DNA of 64,000 nucleotides from contig NZ_JARGND010000001.1 of NCBI RefSeq assembly GCF_029212645.1, positions 81,723-145,722 of the forward strand, read 5' to 3'. The stretch is from Vannielia sp. GTDB lineage: Bacteria > Pseudomonadota > Alphaproteobacteria > Rhodobacterales > Rhodobacteraceae. The notes beneath the pieces were generated by a model that was not told the DNA's origin, did not search any database, and was given only the letters and a program-made list of their open reading frames with translations. This document shows, piece after piece, positions 25,276 to 33,761 of the stretch. Within the stretch, counting starts at the first letter, position 1. Every line of letters starts with the position of its first letter. The translations under genes and the position numbers were made by a program.

Positions 25276-26507
25276 AGACCTTCCTCCCGGCTCATGAAGC
25301 GGAAGAAGAACAGGCTGAACAGCAGCAGGCAGCCAAAGATCACCACGGCCACCGCCGCCCCCGCGCCGATATTGCTGATCGCAAAGGCCTGCTCATACAC
25401 ATTCACCGTCAAGGTGCGGGTGCCTGCGTTGCCGCCGGTCAGCAGGAAAATGTCGTCAAACTTGTTGAAGGTCCAGATGAAGCGCAGCAGGAACAGCACC
25501 GAAAGGATGCCCAGAAGTTGCGGCATCGACAGATACCAGAACTTCTGAAACGGGCTCGCACCGTCCATATCGGCGGCCTCATACATATCGGTATCAATGG
25601 ATTGCATCCGCGCCAGAATGAACAGGAAACTCAGCGGGAAGTAACGCCAGATCTCGAACATGATGACCATGATCAGCGCCAGCGGCCTGTCACCAAAAAA
25701 GTTGATCGCCCCCTCGCTCACCCCCATCTGGATGAGCAGCGCATTGGCTGATCCGCTGAACGGGTCAAACAGGGTGACCCAGGTGAAGGCCACCGCGATC
25801 ACCGGCGCCACATAGGGGAACAGGTAAAGCCCCCGCAAAATCCCCTGCCCCCTGAAGCTTTTGTTCAGCAGCATGGCCGCAAACAACCCCATCACCAGCG
25901 CGCCGATGGTGCCAAAAATCGTATAGGCCAGCGTGACCCACAGCACCTGCCAAAACTCGCCGCCATCAAACACGCGGGCGAAATTTTCGAGGGTGAAATC
26001 AAGGTTGGTGAGGATATTCGGCGCCTTGACGCGCACCAGCGGCGCACTGTCTTCCAGCACATCCTCCACCGCCCCGGCATCGCTGGTGAGGATCGGTACC
26101 CGCAATTCACTGCGCCCGCCAGCCTCTACCTCACCCAGATCACAGGCCAGAACCTGCTGCTCAAAGGTGCATTGCTCCGGCAACGCGCCCAGCCGAACGC
26201 CTTGCGGAATAGCGTCCCGAAAGCTCGCCGAGGTGAGCGCAATATCCTGGCTGGTGTTGCGCACCCGGTAGCGGATGTAAGGCTCCGCCTCATCGGCATC
26301 GCGCAACTGCTCGTTCACCCGCAGGGTGGGCGCGCGCAGATCGGCTAGGCCAATCGGTTTGAAGCTGATCCAGAAGATCGTGAGCAGCGGCAGGATGACC
26401 ACCAGCGAAACGCTGATAACCGTCGGAGCCAGCAGGCCCCAGGCCAGCCGCGCCTCTCGTCTGGCGAGCGGCCCGCTGCCCTTGGGCGGATGGGGTGTGT
26501 CACTCAT
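25272..26507 (-). CDS. Carbohydrate ABC transporter permease (MalF/AglF-like) with periplasmic insert
   Basis: 411 residues. One membrane segment (about residues 23-45) is followed by a hydrophilic stretch of about 130 residues (45-185, including RNTSQDIALTSASFRDAIPQ, and ACDLGEVEAGGRSELRVPIL). That stretch must lie in the periplasm, as the P2 loop of MalF does. The canonical permease core comes next, with EAADMDGASPFQKFWYLSMP as the EAA loop. The insert looks like a small beta domain, possibly docking the binding protein. Upstream gap to the binding-protein gene is 46 bp. Confidence 0.9.
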   Translation of the reverse strand: MSDTPHPPKGSGPLARREARLAWGLLAPTVISVSLVVILPLLTIFWISFKPIGLADLRAPTLRVNEQLRDADEAEPYIRYRVRNTSQDIALTSASFRDAIPQGVRLGALPEQCTFEQQVLACDLGEVEAGGRSELRVPILTSDAGAVEDVLEDSAPLVRVKAPNILTNLDFTLENFARVFDGGEFWQVLWVTLAYTIFGTIGALVMGLFAAMLLNKSFRGQGILRGLYLFPYVAPVIAVAFTWVTLFDPFSGSANALLIQMGVSEGAINFFGDRPLALIMVIMFEIWRYFPLSFLFILARMQSIDTDMYEAADMDGASPFQKFWYLSMPQLLGILSVLFLLRFIWTFNKFDDIFLLTGGNAGTRTLTVNVYEQAFAISNIGAGAAVAVVIFGCLLLFSLFFFRFMSREEGL

Positions 26508-26553
26508 GGGATGGAACGGGGCGGCACATCTTCGGCCGCCCCTTGGCCAAAGG

Positions 26554-27903
26554 TCAATCGACCTTGGCCAATTCCTCGTTCATCATCTCAACGGTGGCTG
26601 CGGCATCGCGCTCGCCGTCAATATACTCCCGCACCAGCCGGTTGATCGCCTGACCGTTGATCATTTTGGACGCCAGCGAAAGCTGCCCGTCCTCAACGCC
26701 CCAGCGCTGCGCCTTATCAAGGCCCACCACGATCTCTTCGATCATCTCCGGCGCGTAAAGCTTGGAAAGCGGGGCTTTGCGATCCACACCCACATCCAGC
26801 ATCGACCATTCCGCCTTGAACTTGTCCGGCTCATCGGCGGTGCCGCGGCGGGTGGGGAACTTGCCCTCGGGCGCAATGGAAAGCGTGTCCATATAGCCCT
26901 TGTCCATCGAGAACTTCACAAACTCCATCGCGGCATCGCTGTCCGCATCGGTGGTGATCCCGAAATACCGCGTGTCGCCCCAGGCCGCGCCATCCGGGTT
27001 GGACGGGCCGGAGAAGGTGGTGACAACGCCGGTTTTCGAGGCCAGCTCAGGGCTGGTTGGATCATCGTTGAGAGTGGGCGGGGCGCTGTCACGCAAGCCA
27101 GCAAGCTCATCAAGGATGAAGGGCGACCAGATGATCATCGCCGCCTGGCCCGCAAAGTAAAGCTCACGCGATTGCTTCCAGAACAGCTCACCCGGCGGTG
27201 AGGCTTCGGCAATGGCCTTGTAGAAATCAAGCACCTCGGTCGTGGCCTTCACATCCAGCGGCTTGAAGCCATCCGGCCCCACCGGGCTCACGCCATTGGC
27301 AAGGAACACATGCTCCAGCACCTGGCTCATGAAGTTCTCGTCCACCTTGGTGGCGGCCACAAAGCCATACATCTCCGGCGGGTTGTGCAGCTTTTCGATC
27401 GCGGCAAGCACGTTGGCATAAGAGCTCGGCGCTTCCAGCCCGTTCTCCTCGAACAGGTCCTTGCGGTACACAATCATCTGCGTCCAGCCATCCACCGGGA
27501 CCGAGGCCGTGCCATCCTCAAACGCCGCCATGGCAAGCGGGCCGGGGGCAAAGGTATCGGCGCCAAGGTCTTCGATCACCTCGCTGGCGGCCTCGGCATC
27601 AAGGATACCGGCCTCGGCCCAGGGCAGCGCATATTGCAGCGTATGGTAAATCACGTCCGGCAGGTCGCCCGCCGCAAAAGCCGCCGTCGCCCGCGTGCCC
27701 AAATCGCTCTCGGTAACGGGAATCACCTCAACGCTGGTGCCGGATTCGGCCTCAAAAGCCTTGGCCATTTCTTCCTGTTTTGCCAGCCGTTCCGGCTGCT
27801 CTTCGGTGGTCCAAAAGCGGATGGTCTCCGCCTCAACCATCGCGGCGCTGAAGGTCAGCGCGGTGGCGGCCAATAGGCCCTGTTTAAAGGTAAAAAACGT
27901 CAT
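26554..27903 (-). CDS. Sugar ABC transporter substrate-binding protein (AglE-like)
   Basis: 449-residue extracellular solute-binding protein, family 1. The signal peptide (about residues 1-25: FKQGLLAATALTFSAAMVEA) precedes ETIRFWTTEEQPERLAKQEE. Further typical parts are AFAAGDLPDVIYHTLQYALP, and WGDTRYFGITTDADSDAAME. ATG 27903 has GGGAGG seven bases upstream. First gene of the operon, so its promoter lies in 27904-28122, beside a TetR-type regulator gene. The binding pocket cannot be read by eye; association with the GH63-like enzyme suggests a glucoside or mannoside of glycerate or glycerol. Confidence 0.9.
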   Translation of the reverse strand: MTFFTFKQGLLAATALTFSAAMVEAETIRFWTTEEQPERLAKQEEMAKAFEAESGTSVEVIPVTESDLGTRATAAFAAGDLPDVIYHTLQYALPWAEAGILDAEAASEVIEDLGADTFAPGPLAMAAFEDGTASVPVDGWTQMIVYRKDLFEENGLEAPSSYANVLAAIEKLHNPPEMYGFVAATKVDENFMSQVLEHVFLANGVSPVGPDGFKPLDVKATTEVLDFYKAIAEASPPGELFWKQSRELYFAGQAAMIIWSPFILDELAGLRDSAPPTLNDDPTSPELASKTGVVTTFSGPSNPDGAAWGDTRYFGITTDADSDAAMEFVKFSMDKGYMDTLSIAPEGKFPTRRGTADEPDKFKAEWSMLDVGVDRKAPLSKLYAPEMIEEIVVGLDKAQRWGVEDGQLSLASKMINGQAINRLVREYIDGERDAAATVEMMNEELAKVD

Positions 27904-28053
27904 CAATCGTCCTCCCGGCATTGGTCAACCTGGCGTTGCATCACGCCTTGTGTTCATGGGCTGCCCTTTTGCCACGAGCGGCACTTTTCGCACCGCGTCC
28001 GGCATCCTCTTGAGCCTCCTCTATTGAGCGCAATCTTGGCAGGCCTTTCGCTT

Positions 28054-28074
28054 CGGGCAAGGTATTTTTGCCCG
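28054..28074. promoter_or_regulatory. Inverted repeat between tetR-type gene and sugar importer operon
   Basis: CGGGCAA (28054-28060), a 7-base spacer, TTGCCCG (28068-28074): a perfect 7-bp inverted repeat in the only intergenic space of the importer operon. It may be the terminator of the TetR-type gene (no U-run seen) or an operator of the importer; sequence alone does not decide. Confidence 0.4.
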
Positions 28075-28122
28075 GCAGACATAAAGTTACACAGTTTTGC
28101 CTAAAGAATAATCACACGCGCC

Positions 28123-28731
28123 TCATGGCTTTGCTGTGCCGTGAAGCCGCCAGGTGAGCATGAGCGCCCGGTCCGCCCGCGCCCGCAGCGCGGCTTTTCT
28201 GGGCGCGGGCATCGACTGAACCACAAGGCGAATTTGCCAATCCCCGATCAACAGGCTCATGTAGGTTTCCGCGATGCTTTGCGCATCCCCTTCCTTCATC
28301 GCTCCATCATCAAGCGCTTGCTGGCAAAGCGCCCCGATCATCGGCGCAATACTGCCGCGCTCCACCTGCGCCAGCGCCGCACCCAAGACCCCCGTCGCAT
28401 CCGCCGCCGCCGCGCGGTTCAACGCAATGGCGCGGGGTGAGGTCAGCACCTCCAGCAGCAGGGGGCCAAGCGTATCCAGCACCTCCAGCGGCGCATCTCC
28501 CTTGGCAAGCACCGCCTCCAATTGCTGGCGCAGGTCTTCGGCATCGCGCGCCACCATCGCGCACAACAGGCCCAGCTTATCGCCATACCAATTATAGAGT
28601 GTCTCGTTTGAAGCCTTCGCCGCCTTCGCCACGGCCAGCATCGACATTCCTGCCGCGCCGCCCTCATCCAGCAGCTTATAGGCCGCGGCCATGATCTCGC
28701 TCTCTCGTTTCGTGCGACGGTCGGCTTTCAT
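28123..28731 (-). CDS. TetR/AcrR-family transcriptional regulator
   Basis: 202 residues. The N-terminal HTH is visible as AAYKLLDEGGAAGMSMLAVA followed by SNETLYNWYGDKLGLLCAMV (about residues 17-62), the canonical TetR pattern. The C-terminal ligand domain belongs to a large AcrR-like group (TetR_C type with MSLLIGDWQIRLV). A near-perfect 36-bp inverted repeat overlies its own -10 element, so negative autoregulation is likely. It sits 219 bp upstream of the sugar importer on the same strand; whether it controls the importer is unknown. Confidence 0.9.
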   Translation of the reverse strand: MKADRRTKRESEIMAAAYKLLDEGGAAGMSMLAVAKAAKASNETLYNWYGDKLGLLCAMVARDAEDLRQQLEAVLAKGDAPLEVLDTLGPLLLEVLTSPRAIALNRAAAADATGVLGAALAQVERGSIAPMIGALCQQALDDGAMKEGDAQSIAETYMSLLIGDWQIRLVVQSMPAPRKAALRARADRALMLTWRLHGTAKP

Positions 28732-28744
28732 CGCTGTCTCCAGT

Positions 28745-28787
28745 ATGGCATGGCCGTAATTATATATACGGTCATGCCATCTCGCAA
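28745..28787 (-). promoter_or_regulatory. Promoter and palindromic operator of the TetR-type gene
   Basis: Inverted repeat with 14-bp arms ATGGCATGRCCGTA (28745-28758 and 28767-28780, one mismatch) around an 8-bp AT core. On the minus strand -35 TTGCGA (28782-28787) and -10 TATAAT (28759-28764) are 17 bp apart, and the -10 is the palindrome core. The start codon is 14 bp further on. Clear layout for autorepression. Confidence 0.75.
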
Positions 28788-28917
28788 TCGTAATCTACTA
28801 TACGGTTTGGTCGAAAGCCAACCTGTGACAGCCGTCTTCAAAGCCGCCACCCCCCTTACCCTGCTGCTTTCCGGCGCATTGGCCATATGCCGACCGGGTG
28901 GCACATGCCGCGCGAAT

Positions 28918-30174
28918 CTACTGCCTTGTCTGCCCGGCAATCTCGGCCATCGCGGTGAGGAAGGCAGCAACCTCGGCCTCGGTGTTATAGTGGCACAGCG
29001 AAACGCGCAGGCAGTCTGCCATTCCAAGCGGCGCCAGCACATTGCCCGAGTAGTGATCAGCCTTCCGGGCATGGGTGCGCACGCCACGCTCGCGCAGGGC
29101 ACTCACCAGTTCCTCAGCGCTCATCCCCTCCAGCGCGCAGGCGACCAGACCGGCCCGCGCCGGGTTATCCACCCCGCCAAGCACCGTAACGCCGGGAAGT
29201 TCCGCCAGCCCGGCGAGGTTGCCCACGCCTTTCAGCATGGCGTCGGTCAGGTCTGTTTCATGCGCCTTGATCGCCGCTGCGGCCTCTTCGATCCGCCCAC
29301 GCCGGCTTGCCGGGCCGCCGAGCTTGGTGCCCAGCCAGTCGAAGTAGTCCACCACGTCGGAAAAAGCCGCATAGGCCCCGGCATCCCGCGTGCCCAGTTC
29401 CCAGCTATCAGCCCCGATCAGGCTTTCATGCGGCAACCCGGCCAGCCGGTCTGACATCCACGCAAGCCCGAAGCCATGGCGCGAAAACACCTTGTAAGGT
29501 GAGATCACATAGCCATCGACACCCGCCGCCGTTACATCAACATGCCCATGCGCTGCGTGCTGGATGCCATCCACGATGATAATGCACTCCGGCGCGACGC
29601 TGCGGATCACCGCCGCAATCGCTGCAATATCCACGTCCATCCCGGTGACAGGGGAGCAATGCACAATCGTCGCCACTTGCGTATCTGCGGTTACGGCTGC
29701 GGCATAGGCGTCTGGCCCCACACAGCCGGACGCATCATCATGGGCGACCAGCACATGCTTTTTGCCTGCCGCCTTGGCCCAATGCGCTGCCGCAGAACGG
29801 CTGGCCGGATGCTCCAGCGTTGAGCCAAGCACATTGCCCGCCGATGTGCCCATGCAAGCGGTGCGGATCAGGCGAAACAGCATTTCGGTGCCGCTTTCCC
29901 CCACGATCACCTGCCCTTGCTCCGCGCCAAGGAACACCATCGCATCGGCCCGGCCCTTGGCGATCACCTCACCCATCGCCTTGGCCGCCGGATTATCGCG
30001 CCCCTGATTGTCAGGAATGGCGGCAAATTTTGCGGCGGTTTCAACAACCGAATTCAGCGTCAGCGCGCCGCCCGCATTTTCAAAGAAAATGCGCTCACCG
30101 GAAAACGGATCGCTTTCCACATAGGCAAAGCGCGCCCGCACCTCTTTGATCAACGATTTGTCTTGTCCCATCAT
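28918..30174 (-). CDS. Aminotransferase class V-fold PLP-dependent enzyme (cysteine desulfurase-like)
   Basis: 418 residues from ATG 30174 (MMGQDKSLIKEVR), preceded by AAAAGGAG. Fold-type I PLP enzyme: ERIFFENAGGALTLNSVVET near residue 27, the Asp-His region IIIVDGIQHAAHGHVDVTAA near 200, and the Schiff-base lysine in DGYVISPYKVFSRHGFGLAW near 225. The sequence is of the cysteine-desulfurase-like/isopenicillin-epimerase-like type rather than IscS. Reaction unknown. It follows the class III aminotransferase gene by 140 bp on the same strand. Confidence 0.82.
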   Translation of the reverse strand: MMGQDKSLIKEVRARFAYVESDPFSGERIFFENAGGALTLNSVVETAAKFAAIPDNQGRDNPAAKAMGEVIAKGRADAMVFLGAEQGQVIVGESGTEMLFRLIRTACMGTSAGNVLGSTLEHPASRSAAAHWAKAAGKKHVLVAHDDASGCVGPDAYAAAVTADTQVATIVHCSPVTGMDVDIAAIAAVIRSVAPECIIIVDGIQHAAHGHVDVTAAGVDGYVISPYKVFSRHGFGLAWMSDRLAGLPHESLIGADSWELGTRDAGAYAAFSDVVDYFDWLGTKLGGPASRRGRIEEAAAAIKAHETDLTDAMLKGVGNLAGLAELPGVTVLGGVDNPARAGLVACALEGMSAEELVSALRERGVRTHARKADHYSGNVLAPLGMADCLRVSLCHYNTEAEVAAFLTAMAEIAGQTRQ

Positions 30175-30314
30175 CCCGGTGCTCCTTTTGGCAAAAGGGG
30201 TAAACGCGGTGGCGTGCCGGAGCAAGTGGGCCGGTTTTGCGACCCCTTGATCGACGGGCAGCGGGCACTGCGCTCCCCGGCTCACCACCGCTCTGGCTCT
30301 TTTGCGGGTGCCGC

Positions 30315-31634
30315 TCAAAGCACCCGCGCCATGGCCCGGCCCAACTTGTCCACGATCTCGCCCACCTGATCCTCGGTGATGATGAACGGCGGCGCGAGCA
30401 GCACATGGTCGCCGCGCTGGCCATCAATCGTGCCGCCCATCGGGTAGCACATCAGCCCCTCGTCAAAACCCGCCGCCTTCAGCGCCCTGTTGACCCCGCG
30501 CGCCGGATCAAACGGGGCCTTGGTGCCACGGTCCTCAACCAGCTCCAGCCCAATGAACAGGCTGCGCCCCCGGATATCGCCCACATGCGGGTGCTGGCCA
30601 AAGGCATCATCCAGCGCACCGCGCAGCACCGCCCCCATCCGGCCCACACGGCCCACCAGCCCATCATCAAGCAGCCGGGTCAGCACGGCATCCGCAGCCG
30701 CGCAGGCCGTCGGGTGCGCCATGTAGGTGTGCCCATGCTGGAAAAACCCGGTGCCACCCTGAATGGTCCTGTAAATCTCGCCTGAGCACAGCGCGGCACC
30801 AATCGGCTGATACCCCGCGCCCAGCCCCTTGGCGACGGTCACGATATCGGGCGCAACCCCGTCCTGCTCGCAGGCAAACAGCGTGCCGGTCCGGCCCATG
30901 CCGCACATAACCTCATCCAGGATCAGCAACACGCCGTGGCGATCACATATCTCGCGGATGCGCTTGAAATAGCCCTCCACCGCTGGCACCGCGCCCATTG
31001 TCGCGCCCACCACCGGCTCGGCGATGAAGGCGATCACGCTCTCCGGACCCGCCGCTTGCAACGCGGCTTCCAGCTCATCCGCCACCCGCAGGCCATAGGC
31101 CTCAACCGTCTCGCCCGTCGCGCGGCCGCGATACTCATAGCAGGGCGCAATATGGGTGCCTTCCACCATCAGCGGCTGAAACTGCGCCCGCCGCCACGCG
31201 TTGCCGCCAGTGGCCAGCGCGCCCAGCGTATTGCCATGGTAGCTTTGCCGCCGCGCAATGAACTTCACGCGCTGGCTCTCGCCCTTTTCCACAAAATACT
31301 GCCGCGCCAGCTTCAGCGCCGCCTCCACCGCTTCTGACCCGCCGGAGGTGAAATACACATATTCAATCCCTTCCGGCGCATGGGCCACCAGCCGCTCCGC
31401 GAGCCGCTCCGCCGCATCCGATGTAAAGAAGCCCGAATGTGCATAGGCCAGCGCGTCCACCTGATCGTGGATCGCCTTCGCCACCGCCGCATCAGAATGG
31501 CCAAGGCAGGAAACCGCCGCGCCGCCCGAGGCATCCAGATACCGGCGGCCATCAGCGCTGATGATGTAGGCCCCATCGCCCTTTGCGGCGACAGGCGGAA
31601 CCTTGGCGGTTTGGCGGTGGAAAACATGGGTCAT
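30315..31634 (-). CDS. Class III aminotransferase (omega-amino acid type)
   Basis: 439-residue PLP-dependent transaminase. Landmarks: YLDASGGAAVSCLGHSDAAV, YFTSGGSEAVEAALKLARQY (cofactor phosphate), the Asp motif LLILDEVMCGMGRTGTLFAC, and the PLP lysine in DIVTVAKGLGAGYQPIGAAL. ATG 31634 has GGGAGCG upstream. Members of this subgroup act on omega-amino acids, taurine or diamines with pyruvate or 2-oxoglutarate; the exact substrate is not readable. Divergent from the RpiR-type regulator across 121 bp with TGAAAC palindromes, so it is probably controlled by it. Confidence 0.88.
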   Translation of the reverse strand: MTHVFHRQTAKVPPVAAKGDGAYIISADGRRYLDASGGAAVSCLGHSDAAVAKAIHDQVDALAYAHSGFFTSDAAERLAERLVAHAPEGIEYVYFTSGGSEAVEAALKLARQYFVEKGESQRVKFIARRQSYHGNTLGALATGGNAWRRAQFQPLMVEGTHIAPCYEYRGRATGETVEAYGLRVADELEAALQAAGPESVIAFIAEPVVGATMGAVPAVEGYFKRIREICDRHGVLLILDEVMCGMGRTGTLFACEQDGVAPDIVTVAKGLGAGYQPIGAALCSGEIYRTIQGGTGFFQHGHTYMAHPTACAAADAVLTRLLDDGLVGRVGRMGAVLRGALDDAFGQHPHVGDIRGRSLFIGLELVEDRGTKAPFDPARGVNRALKAAGFDEGLMCYPMGGTIDGQRGDHVLLAPPFIITEDQVGEIVDKLGRAMARVL

Positions 31635-31672
31635 GGCGAATCGCTCCCTGGCGTGGCTCATCCTCCCCAATC

Positions 31673-31719
31673 ATGAAACGTATGTTTCATCCGTTGACAA
31701 TATATGAAACACTTGAAAC
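31673..31719. promoter_or_regulatory. TGAAAC operator cluster between aminotransferase and rpiR-type genes
   Basis: A perfect palindrome ATGAAAC-GTAT-GTTTCAT spans 31673-31690. Two more same-orientation half-sites follow, ATGAAAC at 31704-31710 and TTGAAAC at 31713-31719. A -35-like TTGACA (31694-31699) lies between them. Likely the binding region of the RpiR-type regulator for both divergent units. Confidence 0.6.
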
Positions 31720-31755
31720 ACTCCGCTGGGCAACTTTCCCCATTTCAGGTGCCCC

Positions 31756-32616
31756 ATGCCCGACACCTTCGATCAACGATTTGCCGCCCATTTCACCACC
31801 CTCAGCCCGCGCTTGCGCGAAGCGGGCGCCTATATCGCGGCCAACCCGGTTGATACCGCCAGCCGTGGGCTGCGTGCCATCGCGGCTGAAAGCCAAATGG
31901 CCCCGGCCACCTTCACCCGCCTCGCCCACGCGCTTGAGTTTGCCAATTTCGAGGCGTTGCGCGAGGCCATTCGGGCGCAGATCGCGCTCAAGGTCCGCCG
32001 TTTTGCCGCACGGGCGGGTGCGCTTCAGCATGAGGAAGGCGGCGATGAAAGCTTCCTCACCCGGTATCGTGATGCCTGCACCGCCAACCTCGCCGCGCTG
32101 ACAGATGCCGTGGACCCGGCCCAGCTTGAGGCGCTCGTCAGCCGCCTTGGCGCGGCGCGGCGGGTGCTGCTGGTGGGCGCTCTTGGCTCTTTCGGGGTGG
32201 CCACTTACGCCGCCTATATGGGCCGCTTCCTTGGCGCCGGATGGGAGATGGCGGGGCAAGGCGGGAGTTCGCTCGCCAGTTCGCTCGCAGGCTTTGGGCC
32301 GCAGGATGTGATGCTGGTCATCACCAAGCCGCCCTCGGCCCGAAATTCGATTCGCGCAGCCGAAGCTGCGGCCAAATCCGGGGCGCATGTGGCCCTCATC
32401 ACCGATAGCTGCGCCTGCCCGGCCATGCCCCATGCCTCCACCGCTTTCATCCTGCCAGATGACGGCCCCAGCTTCTTTTCGTCCTATGTTGCCACGGTTT
32501 TCCTGCTCGAAACGGTGATGGGGATGGTTGCAAAACAGGCCGGGCCTTCCGTTACAGAACGCATCGCCCGGATCGAAGCGCAAAACCGCCTGCTCGGCGA
32601 GGTGGTGGACTCATGA
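31756..32616 (+). CDS. MurR/RpiR-family transcriptional regulator
   Basis: 286 residues: an N-terminal HTH of the RpiR family (about residues 1-77, with LREAGAYIAANPVDTASRGL and AAESQMAPATFTRLAHALEF) joined to a C-terminal SIS domain (about 125-260, ARRVLLVGALGSFGVATYAA, and DVMLVITKPPSARNSIRAAE). SIS domains bind sugar phosphates, but many proteobacterial members of this family control amino-acid or organic-acid use. Located between the aminotransferases (divergent) and the TAXI-TRAP operon (same strand, 53 bp downstream), so it probably regulates both. Confidence 0.9.
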   Translation: MPDTFDQRFAAHFTTLSPRLREAGAYIAANPVDTASRGLRAIAAESQMAPATFTRLAHALEFANFEALREAIRAQIALKVRRFAARAGALQHEEGGDESFLTRYRDACTANLAALTDAVDPAQLEALVSRLGAARRVLLVGALGSFGVATYAAYMGRFLGAGWEMAGQGGSSLASSLAGFGPQDVMLVITKPPSARNSIRAAEAAAKSGAHVALITDSCACPAMPHASTAFILPDDGPSFFSSYVATVFLLETVMGMVAKQAGPSVTERIARIEAQNRLLGEVVDS

Positions 32617-32669
32617 GGAAAGTGAGTCCACCTTAGCGGCATAAAAATGTGTCAATCAGGGAGAACGAT

Positions 32670-33635
32670 ATGACCAAACCAATCAAACTCGGCCTCATCG
32701 GTGCAATCGCAGGGGCGCTCATGGCCCCCGCTGCGATGGCCGAAGAGTTCATCACCATCGGCACCGGCGGCGTGACCGGCGTGTATTATCCCACCGGTGG
32801 GGCGATTTGCCGTCTGGTGAACAAGGGCCGCAAAGACCACGGCATCCGCTGCTCGGTCGAATCGACCGGCGGCTCGGTTTACAACGTGAACACCATCAAG
32901 GAAGGCGAGCTTGAGTTTGGCGTCGCCCAGTCCGACATCCAGTACAATGCCTACAACGGCGTCGTGCAGTTTGAGGGTGATGCGTTTGAAGGCCTGCGCG
33001 CCGTGTTCTCGGTCCACCCCGAGCCCTTCACCGTTGTGGCCCGCGCCGATTCCGGGATCAAAACTTTTGACGATCTCAAAGGCAAGCGCGTCAACATCGG
33101 CAACCCCGGCTCCGGCCAGCGGGCAACCATGGAAGTTCTGCTCGAAAAGATGGGCTGGACCACCGGTGATTTCGCCCTCGCAACCGAGCTGAAGGCCGCC
33201 GAGCAGTCCGCTGCTCTCTGCGACAACCAGATCGACGCGATGGTTTACACCGTTGGCCACCCGTCCGGCTCCATCCAGGAAGCCACCACCGCCTGTGATT
33301 CCGTGCTCGTCGAAGTGTCGGGCGATGCGGTTTCCGCTCTGGTTGAGGAGTTCCCCTTCTACTCCGTGGCAACCATCCCAGGTGGCATGTATCGCGGCAA
33401 CGATGGCGACGTGAAAACCTTCGGTGTGCGCGCCACCTTTGTCAGCTCCGACGCGGTGTCTGACGATGCGGTTTACGCCGTTGTCTCCTCGGTTTTCGAG
33501 AACATCGAAGACTTCAAAGGCCTGCACCCCGCTTTCGCCAACCTGACGGCAGAAGAGATGGCAACGCAGTCGCTTTCGGCTCCGCTGCATGATGGCGCTG
33601 CCAAGTACTACAAGGAAAAAGGCCTGATCGAGTAA
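32670..33635 (+). CDS. TAXI-family TRAP transporter substrate-binding protein
   Basis: 321-residue periplasmic receptor. ATG 32670 follows AGGGAGA; the signal peptide (about residues 1-24, ending PAAMAE) leads into [20 protein letters not shown], the hallmark of TAXI receptors. Later stretches [20 protein letters not shown] and [20 protein letters not shown] are also typical. TAXI systems import C4-dicarboxylates, glutamate and similar anions. The gene is first in an operon with the fused permease and a Usp protein; a GC-rich hairpin after the stop may keep receptor mRNA in excess. Confidence 0.94.
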   Translation: MTKPIKLGLIGAIAGALMAPAAMAEEFITIGTGGVTGVYYPTGGAICRLVNKGRKDHGIRCSVESTGGSVYNVNTIKEGELEFGVAQSDIQYNAYNGVVQFEGDAFEGLRAVFSVHPEPFTVVARADSGIKTFDDLKGKRVNIGNPGSGQRATMEVLLEKMGWTTGDFALATELKAAEQSAALCDNQIDAMVYTVGHPSGSIQEATTACDSVLVEVSGDAVSALVEEFPFYSVATIPGGMYRGNDGDVKTFGVRATFVSSDAVSDDAVYAVVSSVFENIEDFKGLHPAFANLTAEEMATQSLSAPLHDGAAKYYKEKGLIE

Positions 33636-33665
33636 TCTCGACAGCCCTTTCATGCAAACGCCGGA

Positions 33666-33684
33666 GGGCGGCCCAGCGCCGCCC
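33666..33684 (+). terminator. Intra-operon hairpin after the TAXI receptor gene
   Basis: GGGCGGC (33666-33672), loop CCAGC, GCCGCCC (33678-33684): a perfect GC stem 31 bp past the stop. No U-run, so it is better read as an mRNA 3'-end stabiliser or partial terminator between receptor and permease. Confidence 0.5.
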
Positions 33685-33761
33685 CCGGCCCACCAAAAAA
33701 ACCAATACGCAAAACGCGAACAGGGACCGGCCGGAAAAATGGCCTGACAGTGGGGAAACAA

